From an uncultured Prevotellaceae bacterium (GTDB lineage Bacteria > Bacteroidota > Bacteroidia > Bacteroidales > Bacteroidaceae): a DNA stretch of 64,000 nucleotides. Each line of letters begins with the position of its first letter. The stretch's first letter is position 1. Under the pieces are notes generated by a model. The model worked only from the letters and a program-made list of their open reading frames with translations, did no database searches and was not told the DNA's origin. The position numbers and the translations under genes are program-made. The stretch is from assembly GCA_945865175.1 (NCBI GenBank), contig CAMBDA010000006.1, positions 1-64,000 of the forward strand, in the 5' to 3' direction. Of this stretch, positions 57,002 through 63,085 are shown one piece after another.

Positions 57002-58216
57002 ATGAAACAGTTTAAAGACCTAAAAATCGGCCAATCGGCCACAGTTGGAAATTGCAAGAACCCCAAACTAAAGGGAAAGTGTTTGGCAGCTGGAAAAGTG
57101 AGCCTGTATTTGGAGTATAACTTTGGGCAGAAGCGCACGAAGAGCGCCCTAGGGCTAACTTTGTTCCAAAAACCACAGAACCCAATAGAAAAGCAGCAGA
57201 ACAAGGACACACTAGAACTTGCAGAGCGCATAGCGTTTGAGCGGGGACAGGAAATGCTGAAACAGGAAAGAGGCTACAGAGTGCCGAGAAGAAGGCGGCT
57301 TAACTTCCTAGCGTTGCTAGGTGAGTTTGTGGAAGGATGCAGGGACACACTTAGAAGCCCCGACAATATGAAACGCATGCAGCGTTACTTTTTGGATTTT
57401 TTGGACAAGACAGACGAATACAAGGCCTATAGCAAGGCAGGCAGCCTAGACCCGCTGGCCATTGATTCTGACATGATAGAAACATTCTGTGAGTATTTGA
57501 AAAGCCGCTGCAAAGGAGAGGGCGCACTGACCATTTACAAACGTTTTAAGACAGCCTTTAGAAGAATAGCATACAAAAATGGCTTTAATGCAGAACATCC
57601 TTTTATAACAAAAGCAGGGAAGAGAATAACCATAACAGTAGATGATTCGGTGATAGCCAAGGATGTTTTGAATGCAGCCGAATTGGGGATGTTGGCTAGA
57701 ACCCACTTTAAAGGTGAGAATGAGGAGGTTAGAAAAGCCTTTTTGTTTTCCTTGCACACGGGCATGAGATACGTTGATGTGTGTTCATTGACCTTTGGAA
57801 ACATTGATTACAGCAATGCAGTAGTAACGTTTAATCAGCAGAAAACCACAGGCAACAGCAAGCACAGCTGGGTCACTGTGCCATTGTCAGAAGACATTTT
57901 AGCGTTAATCGGACGGGGAGAGAAAGAAGAAAAAGTGTTCAAATTGCCAACCAACAAAACGTGCAACAAATATCTAGAGCAATGGACAGCCGCAGCAGGC
58001 ATAGAAAAGCACATCACATGGCACTGTGCCCGCCACACGGTGGGAACACTGCTGGCCACCATAGCAGCGGAAAAAGGCCTATCACAGCAAGTAATCATGG
58101 ACACGTTAGGACACACGTCTATGCGCATGACTGAACGATATATCAGAGTAGTTGACAGACAGAAAAGGGAGGCACTGAGCGCACTGAGCGCACTAACAGA
58201 CGGTGGAGGGGACTAG
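57002..58216 (+). CDS. int: tyrosine recombinase (integrase) of the mobile element
   Basis: A 404-residue integrase. The N-terminal arm-binding and SAM-like core-binding regions (about 90-200) precede the catalytic domain. The catalytic set is Arg256 (HTGMRYVDV), His341 and Arg344 (WHCARHT), His371 (LGHTSMRM) and the nucleophile Tyr380 (ERYIRV), so it appears active. The length and Arg-His-X-X-Arg layout are those of integrases of Bacteroidetes conjugative and mobilizable elements. It lies just right of the candidate attL and ends inside its own terminator. Confidence 0.93.
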   Translation: MKQFKDLKIGQSATVGNCKNPKLKGKCLAAGKVSLYLEYNFGQKRTKSALGLTLFQKPQNPIEKQQNKDTLELAERIAFERGQEMLKQERGYRVPRRRRLNFLALLGEFVEGCRDTLRSPDNMKRMQRYFLDFLDKTDEYKAYSKAGSLDPLAIDSDMIETFCEYLKSRCKGEGALTIYKRFKTAFRRIAYKNGFNAEHPFITKAGKRITITVDDSVIAKDVLNAAELGMLARTHFKGENEEVRKAFLFSLHTGMRYVDVCSLTFGNIDYSNAVVTFNQQKTTGNSKHSWVTVPLSEDILALIGRGEKEEKVFKLPTNKTCNKYLEQWTAAAGIEKHITWHCARHTVGTLLATIAAEKGLSQQVIMDTLGHTSMRMTERYIRVVDRQKREALSALSALTDGGGD

Positions 58217-58238
58217 CCCCCCTCCCCCCCCCTTTTTT
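58205..58238 (+). terminator. terminator overlapping the integrase stop codon
   Basis: GGAGGGG (58205-58211), loop ACTAG containing the TAG stop (58214-58216), CCCCCCTCC (58217-58225), then C-run and six T. The C9 tract 58224-58232 is slippage-prone. Between here and 58430 I see an AT-rich palindrome TTGAAA-A-TTTCAA (58312-58324) and no gene. Confidence 0.65.
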
Positions 58239-58430
58239 CGGGGTATATGGTGAAGAGTAGCCCCCGAGAATATTTTTTTTTGCACGAAAATGTGGGTTTT
58301 TCTGCTTAAATTTGAAAATTTCAAGTAAACCTATTGAGTAAAGGAAAGATAAAACGCATATTTTCACGTTGATTTTATGGCTGTTATTGCGATGAGGCTA
58401 CCCTGAAAAAACAAGTTTTTATGTAGTTTT

Positions 58431-58462
58431 TTTGTGTAGATTGATTTTTTTGTATAACTTTG
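58431..58462 (+). promoter_or_regulatory. near-perfect Bacteroidetes promoter for the xis-rep genes
   Basis: TTTG (58431-58434), a 20-base spacer, TAACTTTG (58455-58462). The -7 element overlaps an upstream TTG, so the start used should be ATG 58487. Confidence 0.8.
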
Positions 58463-58486
58463 CACCAAACTCATAAACATATTAAC

Positions 58487-58717
58487 ATGGAAAAACTATT
58501 TTTTACGACAAAGGAGGCGGCTAACTACCTTGGAATCAGCGAGATGTGTCTGAGAAAAATCTGCATGAAGAGAGAATTGCCTTACTTCAAAAGCAAGGGG
58601 GGAAAACTAAACTATTTCCTGCAGAAAGACCTAGAGAAATGGGCGCTTGCCTACAGAGTTGGAACCCAAGAGGACTTAGAGGAGCAGCTTGACAAGGCAC
58701 TGAAAAACAGGGTTTAA
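58487..58717 (+). CDS. helix-turn-helix protein, excisionase-like
   Basis: 76 residues from ATG 58487 (MEKLFFTTKEAANYLGISEM). The first 50 residues form the winged-helix HTH_17 pattern (TTKEAANYLGISEMCLRKIC, then PYFKSKGGKLNYFLQKDLEKW), as in Xis proteins and DNA-binding activators of integrated elements. The C-terminal tail is helical and acidic (TQEDLEEQLDKAL). It starts 24 bases after a strong promoter and lies 18 bases before rep. It may direct excision or repress/activate int; both are inferences from family and place. Confidence 0.85.
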   Translation: MEKLFFTTKEAANYLGISEMCLRKICMKRELPYFKSKGGKLNYFLQKDLEKWALAYRVGTQEDLEEQLDKALKNRV

Positions 58718-58735
58718 AGAAGAAGGGAGGCGCGG

Positions 58736-59704
58736 ATGTTCGACAAGTTAACGCTTAACTATGAATGGGATGGGGGGGATTTCTCCCCCTCCCTTGGGAA
58801 TCTAGAAGTGGCTTGGGAAAGCAGAGATAGCAGAACGGGAGAAGAAAGCACAGGCGGCTATATTATGGGCATGAGGGTGAGTGTTTGGCCGGAAAGAAAA
58901 CGCATGAGGATAGAAGGCAGCCTTGCAAAATTTCTCTTCCACGAGAATGTAACAATGCTCACCAGAGAAACGACACAGGAGGCACTAGAGAATCTAGGGG
59001 AGGCGCTGGGGATTGATATAGGGAAAGCGCGGGTCAGTACCCTAGAATTTGGGGTCAACATAGTTGTGCAACGTGAGCCGTGGCAGTACATGCAGCGATT
59101 AGGAGAGATGCCAAGGAGGGAGAGAAAAGCCTACAGCCGCGACACGCTCTATTATGAGCATAAAGGGCGAGAGCAGCCTGATGCCCTAAAGATATACGAT
59201 AAGGGCAGGGAGGCCAAGCAGAAAAGAAACAAGGGTATGCAGATTCCTAAAGAAATGCGGGGAAAAAACATTCTAAGAATCGAGTTGTCACTGAACAGCC
59301 GCTTGCGGCAACAGCTGGGAGTGCATGAGGTGACAGCCTCATCCTTGTATAGTTATGAGGTCTTTGAGAAACTGAAAGCGTTGTTACTAGAAAAATACAA
59401 GTCAATACAGAAATTGAACATGGGAGAAATGAAGCTGAAAAACAAGACGGAAAAAGGCATAATTGACGGTTTTTTTTGCTTTTTTGCGCACAAAACAGGC
59501 GCGGAGGTGTCATCTATCATGGAAGAGTATTTCGCGGTCGTGAAAGCCGCGCAAGTCCTAAAGAACAGAAGCGGCTACTGCAAAGCAAAAAGCGCATTGA
59601 ATAGAAAATTGATGTCGGCTAGGTTTTTAGAAAAGGACAGCCTCATCGCGGAACTAGACAAAGCGTTTTCCGAGCAATGCGAAAAACAAAACTCCCTAAA
59701 CTAA
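58736..59704 (+). CDS. phage/plasmid replication initiation protein (filamentous-phage gene II/X type)
   Basis: A 322-residue protein. The segments VSTLEFGVNIVV, DALKIYDKGREAKQKR and NILRIELSLNSRL match the order and spacing of replication proteins of the phage_CRI/gene II-X type of filamentous phages and small rolling-circle replicons. The rest is Lys-rich and helical. I do not see a classical HUH pair, so the catalytic centre is unassigned. A G7 tract at 58772-58778 near the start is slippage-prone. It follows the HTH gene by 18 bases and likely drives replication of the excised circle. Confident as a replication-type protein, less so in mechanism. Confidence 0.75.
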   Translation: MFDKLTLNYEWDGGDFSPSLGNLEVAWESRDSRTGEESTGGYIMGMRVSVWPERKRMRIEGSLAKFLFHENVTMLTRETTQEALENLGEALGIDIGKARVSTLEFGVNIVVQREPWQYMQRLGEMPRRERKAYSRDTLYYEHKGREQPDALKIYDKGREAKQKRNKGMQIPKEMRGKNILRIELSLNSRLRQQLGVHEVTASSLYSYEVFEKLKALLLEKYKSIQKLNMGEMKLKNKTEKGIIDGFFCFFAHKTGAEVSSIMEEYFAVVKAAQVLKNRSGYCKAKSALNRKLMSARFLEKDSLIAELDKAFSEQCEKQNSLN

Positions 59705-59740
59705 CAAGTATGTAAATGTTTCCAAAAATGGCAACATAGT

Positions 59741-60241
59741 ATGATTGATGGAGAATTGTTTCCTAGCGTGCAAGAACCTATTCAGATGCGGCTTAGAAAC
59801 GGCCTGTTTTACGGTGATTTTGACGGCATGGGTGAGATAGTAGCCTTGACACTAGAAGGGAGGTTTGCAGGCCTAGGAAAGTGCCTTTTTAAGGGGTTTC
59901 CTTACTTTTGTGTACAATTGACAGACGAAACAAACACTATTCAGTTGCTTTTGCAGCCGAAAAGCGCCAATTTGCGTGACATTGTGTTGTCGATGGCAGG
60001 AGAGCGCTTTGACTATGTTTTAATGCAAGCGTACCAGATAGAGAAGAAAAGAAGCAGAATAAGGCTGTATTTGGACAAGGAGCGCATGTTCCCACACTAT
60101 GAGGGAGAAATCCCTCCAATTAAGCGCATAAGAGATGGGAAGGGGATGCCCTACCATTGCGACTACAGAGCAAGAATAAGCGCCCTAGAAGGCCTAATAA
60201 TGGCCATAAACGAAAAGAACCTTATCCAACCTACATTATAG
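59741..60241 (+). CDS. 166-residue unknown protein of the mobile element
   Basis: Starts MIDGELFPSVQEPIQMRLR at 59741, 36 bases after rep. The sequence is mixed alpha/beta with beta-rich hydrophobic stretches (YFCVQLTDETNTIQLLLQ, RIRLYLDKERM) and no signal peptide or membrane helix. The composition would fit a single-stranded-DNA-binding or OB-like fold, but I recognise no family. In filamentous phages the gene after rep often encodes the ssDNA-binding protein, so that role is a testable inference. Confidence 0.65.
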   Translation: MIDGELFPSVQEPIQMRLRNGLFYGDFDGMGEIVALTLEGRFAGLGKCLFKGFPYFCVQLTDETNTIQLLLQPKSANLRDIVLSMAGERFDYVLMQAYQIEKKRSRIRLYLDKERMFPHYEGEIPPIKRIRDGKGMPYHCDYRARISALEGLIMAINEKNLIQPTL

Positions 60242-60250
60242 GCTGCACAC

Positions 60251-60281
60251 TTGCAAGAATGAGTTTTTTTTCGTAAATTTG
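60251..60281 (+). promoter_or_regulatory. promoter of the candidate small RNA
   Basis: TTGC (60251-60254), a 19-base spacer, TAAATTTG (60274-60281). The transcript should start near 60288. No open frame follows before a terminator 50 bases on. Confidence 0.5.
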
Positions 60282-60287
60282 CATTGT

Positions 60288-60344
60288 CGAACAAGTGCTT
60301 AATTACGCTGTGGCTGTTGCTGTGAAGTAATGGCCACTTTTTTT
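60288..60344 (+). ncRNA. candidate small RNA (about 57 nt) at the right end of the element
   Basis: Delimited by the promoter above and by a terminator stem GTGGC (60310-60314)/GCCAC (60333-60337) followed by seven T. ATTAC (60302-60306) can also pair with GTAAT (60327-60331), which crosses the terminator stem, giving either alternative or pseudoknotted structure. It may regulate rep or integration in the way countertranscripts do; no target is identified. Confidence 0.4.
60310..60344 (+). terminator. terminator at the end of the mobile element
   Basis: A 5-bp stem with an 18-base loop and T7 (60338-60344). The stem is short, but the T-run is good. Confidence 0.5.
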
Positions 60345-60370
60345 GTGTTTAGTCGATTTGTTCTTCAATA

Positions 60371-60388
60371 TTGAGCCCTATTTGAGCC
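60371..60388 (+). repeat. right 18-bp direct repeat (candidate attR)
   Basis: TTGAGCCCTATTTGAGCC, identical to the left copy. A further TTTGAGCCC follows at about 60399-60407, so the right side holds three TTGAGCC units. Beyond it come non-coding host sequence, repeat copy B and tRNA-Phe. Confidence 0.7.
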
Positions 60389-60450
60389 TCATTGCATATT
60401 TGAGCCCTTTTAACATGCTGAAATAATGACAGTTACAAAAATGCTATCAA

Positions 60451-60543
60451 GCCCCGAGGGGGCGACGTAGTTCCATATCCGCATCCTGTTGGGGGCATCC
60501 ACGAAGTGGGGAAAAGAATTCGACCGAGGCTGCAGGACTTTTG
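60451..60543 (-). repeat. dispersed intergenic repeat, copy B
   Basis: The reverse complement aligns over its length with 262-355, with two small gaps. The shared core is GAATTCTTTTCCCCA-TTCGTGG and ATGCGGATATG. This copy lacks the extra arm that gives copy A its 15-bp hairpin, and its end GCCCCGAGGGGGC resembles the hairpin at 56798-56820. The rest of 60544-60756 holds no gene I can support. Confidence 0.75.
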
Positions 60544-60756
60544 GAAGGATGAAAAACTTCTCTCACCAAAACGCCCTGCCCCTAGGGGGGTGGCATACAA
60601 GTGAAAATAGATGAATGCCTGAATTGTCTTGCTTATAAACGGTGAAGTTTGATAACCTATGCGGGAAGTACTGACGGCTCCAAGCCAAGCCATCCTAGAG
60701 AAATGAACAATGCCGCTCTCAGACTTTGTATAACCTGTGAGCGGCATGCTTTATAG

Positions 60757-60829
60757 TGGTGCCACCAGGAATCGAACCGGGGACACAAGGATTTTCAGTC
60801 CTTTGCTCTACCAACTGAGCTATGGCACC
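60757..60829 (-). tRNA. tRNA-Phe (GAA)
   Basis: 73 bases. Acceptor GGTGCCA/TGGCACC, D-arm AGCTCAGTTGGTAGAGC, anticodon loop CTGAAAA with anticodon GAA, T-arm GGTTCGATTCC. No CCA is encoded, so the CCA end must be added after transcription. Transcribed leftward from the promoter at 60847-60878. Confidence 0.96.
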
Positions 60830-60846
60830 GTGCTTATTTGTGGGTG

Positions 60847-60878
60847 CAAAGGTATAAAATAAATCACTTCTGCACAAA
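60847..60878 (-). promoter_or_regulatory. promoter of tRNA-Phe
   Basis: Reverse strand: TTTG (60878-60875), a 20-base spacer, TACCTTTG (60854-60847). Its -7 element begins 18 bases upstream of the tRNA. Confidence 0.85.
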
Positions 60879-60902
60879 TTTTTTATGAAAAAAGTGAAAA
60901 AA

Positions 60903-60934
60903 TTTGGTGATTAGGATGAATTGTCATACCTTTG
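60903..60934 (+). promoter_or_regulatory. promoter of tRNA-Pro (and probably rlpA-like gene)
   Basis: TTTG (60903-60906), a 20-base spacer, TACCTTTG (60927-60934). It mirrors the tRNA-Phe promoter, with 24 bases between the two -33 elements. Confidence 0.85.
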
Positions 60935-60954
60935 CAGTGCGAAAGACGTATGAT

Positions 60955-61027
60955 CGGAAAGTAGCGCAGTTGGTAGCGTACTACGTTCGGGACGTAGGGG
61001 TCGGGAGTTCGAGTCTCCTCTTTCCGA
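60955..61027 (+). tRNA. tRNA-Pro (CGG)
   Basis: 73 bases. Acceptor CGGAAAG/CTTTCCG, anticodon stem CTACG/CGTAG and loop TTCGGGA with anticodon CGG (60988-60990), T-arm GGAGTTCGAGTCTCC. No CCA encoded. The next ATG lies 15 bases downstream, so the tRNA is probably processed from a longer transcript. Confidence 0.95.
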
Positions 61028-61041
61028 CTAATTTTGGGACC

Positions 61042-61638
61042 ATGTGTAAACCTGCGATTCACTTCCTTGTATTAATGGCTTGCTTGATGGGCGGCTCTAT
61101 CTGCTTCTCGCAGACGGGCAATGCCTCGTATTATTCCGACAAGCTGCACGGGCGCAGGATGAGCAATGGTGAGAAATATCATCGTGACAGTTTCACGTGT
61201 GCACATCTGAAATATCCTTTGGGCTCTTTCTTGAGGGTGAGAAATCCGCTGAACAACAAAGAGGTTATCGTGAGGGTGACTGACCGTGGTCCTTTCAGCA
61301 AGCGTTTTATCATCGACCTCAGCAGGGCTGCCGCCAGGGAACTGGATTTGCTCCACCGCGGTTTTGCCCAGGTGGAAATTACCCCCTACTACCCTCAGGT
61401 GGTACCTTATCGGATGGACAGTACCCAGACGGAAATCCCCGAATTGAATCTTGAATACACGCCTGTGGCCGTGTATCCCGACCCTGCATGGATGAAATCG
61501 GAAACTGTGGTGAAACGAGATACCTGCATGTCGAAACGGGACACCGTGAAAAGGAAGGGTATTCTCGGTGTAAAGCGGGAATCCGATGCGAAGAATGACA
61601 CCCTCGGGGCGAAGCGGACAACCGTGAAGGGCGGATAG
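61042..61638 (+). CDS. RlpA-like septal ring lytic transglycosylase family protein
   Basis: 198 residues from ATG 61042; the frame is open through the tRNA, so I took the first ATG after it. Signal peptide MCKPAIHFLVLMACLMGGSICFS. The double-psi beta-barrel (about 25-120) shows GNASYYSDKLHGRRMSNGE and VRVTDRGPFSKRFIIDLSRAAA, the RlpA signature with the catalytic-type Asp region. The tail has three degenerate KRDT/KR repeats and no SPOR domain. It likely acts on denuded peptidoglycan at division sites. Located 14 bases after tRNA-Pro, probably read from the same promoter. Confidence 0.88.
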   Translation: MCKPAIHFLVLMACLMGGSICFSQTGNASYYSDKLHGRRMSNGEKYHRDSFTCAHLKYPLGSFLRVRNPLNNKEVIVRVTDRGPFSKRFIIDLSRAAARELDLLHRGFAQVEITPYYPQVVPYRMDSTQTEIPELNLEYTPVAVYPDPAWMKSETVVKRDTCMSKRDTVKRKGILGVKRESDAKNDTLGAKRTTVKGG

Positions 61639-61676
61639 CTTGCGGTCTTATTTCTGCCTCTCTCTTTCTTTTCCTC

Positions 61677-63065
61677 TTACTCGGATGTCAGCTTGCCGGT
61701 AGCCTTCAGATAAGCCACTGTGCCCAGATAGCGCTGGAATCCGGCATCTACCGCCGCTTCGCTGGCCTTTTGCCAGAGGAGCTGTGCCTCCAGGTACTCA
61801 CTCAGCGGCTCGGTGCCGGCCATGTATTGCCTGAGGCACACCTGCATGTTGTCGGTGGCTTGTGCCAGCGAGCGTTCGCTTACCTCCATTTCCTTGAAGG
61901 CTTCCTGCAGACGGCTGGCGCATTGGCTGACCTCCAGCATCATCAAACTGCATTTGTCCTCCTGCTCGGTGCGCGCCTGCTCCAGTCTCAGTTTGGCGGC
62001 ACGCACCTTGTGGGTGTGCTCGCCAAAGTGGTAGAGCGGCACCGTGAGGCCCACACCTCCGGCAAAGGACCAGTCGTGGAGTAGCAATCGGCCGTTCAGT
62101 TCAAGGCCGCGGTTGTAGCCATATCCGGCGGTGAGGGCCAGTTGGGGCAACATCTCACTGCGCGCGATGTCCACTTGCCGCTGGGCGATACGTGTCTGAT
62201 GGTCGAGCATCCCGTATTCTGGTCTTGCCTCCACGCTAGTTCCGTCCATGGGGGGAATGCTGTCCGCATCGGGGTAGCTCATGTGTACGGCTACGGGCGC
62301 ATCCAGTTGAAGTCCCATCACGTGGCACAGGTTCATCGTGGCCAGCCGGATGGCATTCTGTGTGCGCAGCAGCTGCAGTTCCACCTCGTTTTTCCTCACC
62401 TGCACCTTCAGCAGATCGGTACGCATCTTCATGCCGTGGTTCACGGCCGACTGTACGTTGCGCTCCAGTTCCTCCACCAGTGCCATGTACCGCAGGGCCA
62501 CTTGGTGGAGTGCCGTGGCCTTCACCGCCTGGGCGTACGCCTTGTCGGCTTCCTCTATTACCTCGGCTTCGGTCTTGCGCACGGCCATCCGTTGCAGTTC
62601 GCCAACCATCCGGGCGATGCTGTAGGCTGCCCTTATTTTGCCGCCCATGTAGAGCGGTTGGGTGAGTTGCACGCCTGTATGGCAAAGGGTGTGAGATTTC
62701 ATTTTCATCTCCAGTCCTGGAAACCAGGCATACGAGCCGTTGGGCACAAATCCCTGCATGGCATCGGTCGCGCCCACGGGCAGCAATCCTCCGGGTATGG
62801 AGGCGGTGAGGTTCCCATTGGAATAAGCGAGGGCGGCATTGGCTGTGAGGGATGGCAGGAACAGTGTGCGTGTGGCAGCCTGTGTGTGGAGGGCCTCCTG
62901 GGCAGCCAGCGTGGCTATTCGCTTTTGGCGGTTGTGCTGCAGGGCCATTTGTCGGCACTGGGCGATGGTGAGCGTGTCGGATGCGCGTACGGTGGCATTG
63001 GCCAGGGAGCAAATAGTGGCAACGGAGAGTATTAACAGTATGCGGAATTGGTTTGTAGCGTTCAT
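61677..63065 (-). CDS. TolC-family outer-membrane efflux channel protein
   Basis: A 462-residue protein with signal region (ILLILSVATICSLANATVRA). Two repeated halves of the OEP fold are seen as long coiled-coil helices: LTIAQCRQMALQHNRQKRIA with TLFLPSLTANAALAYSN in the first half, and RQVDIARSEMLPQLALTAGYGYN in the second. It would form a trimeric exit duct for an RND pump. It follows the pump gene by 20 bases on the same strand, so the two form an operon. The substrate is unknown. Confidence 0.93.
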   Translation of the reverse strand: MNATNQFRILLILSVATICSLANATVRASDTLTIAQCRQMALQHNRQKRIATLAAQEALHTQAATRTLFLPSLTANAALAYSNGNLTASIPGGLLPVGATDAMQGFVPNGSYAWFPGLEMKMKSHTLCHTGVQLTQPLYMGGKIRAAYSIARMVGELQRMAVRKTEAEVIEEADKAYAQAVKATALHQVALRYMALVEELERNVQSAVNHGMKMRTDLLKVQVRKNEVELQLLRTQNAIRLATMNLCHVMGLQLDAPVAVHMSYPDADSIPPMDGTSVEARPEYGMLDHQTRIAQRQVDIARSEMLPQLALTAGYGYNRGLELNGRLLLHDWSFAGGVGLTVPLYHFGEHTHKVRAAKLRLEQARTEQEDKCSLMMLEVSQCASRLQEAFKEMEVSERSLAQATDNMQVCLRQYMAGTEPLSEYLEAQLLWQKASEAAVDAGFQRYLGTVAYLKATGKLTSE

Positions 63066-63085
63066 GATTGGATAGGGGATAAGGG

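Larger units (their letters stand above)
56930..60388 (+). mobile_element. compact integrated element (int, xis-like, Rep, unknown ORF, candidate sRNA)
   Basis: About 3.46 kb bounded by an identical 18-bp sequence at 56930-56947 and 60371-60388. All four genes point right. The order is tyrosine recombinase, HTH excisionase-like protein, filamentous-phage-type replication protein, and a 166-residue unknown. The coding sequence favours AGA/AGG arginine and CTA leucine codons, unlike the flanking GC-rich genes, a sign of recent acquisition. No coat, adhesin, Zot-like export or relaxase gene is present, so it is either a satellite or replicon-type integrative element or a degraded filamentous prophage. 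The exact ends are inferred from the repeat alone. Confidence 0.7.

Noticed and set aside
60904..61041. Upstream extension of the RlpA-like gene
   Set aside because: Covers the tRNA-Pro gene, which is certain; translation must start after it.
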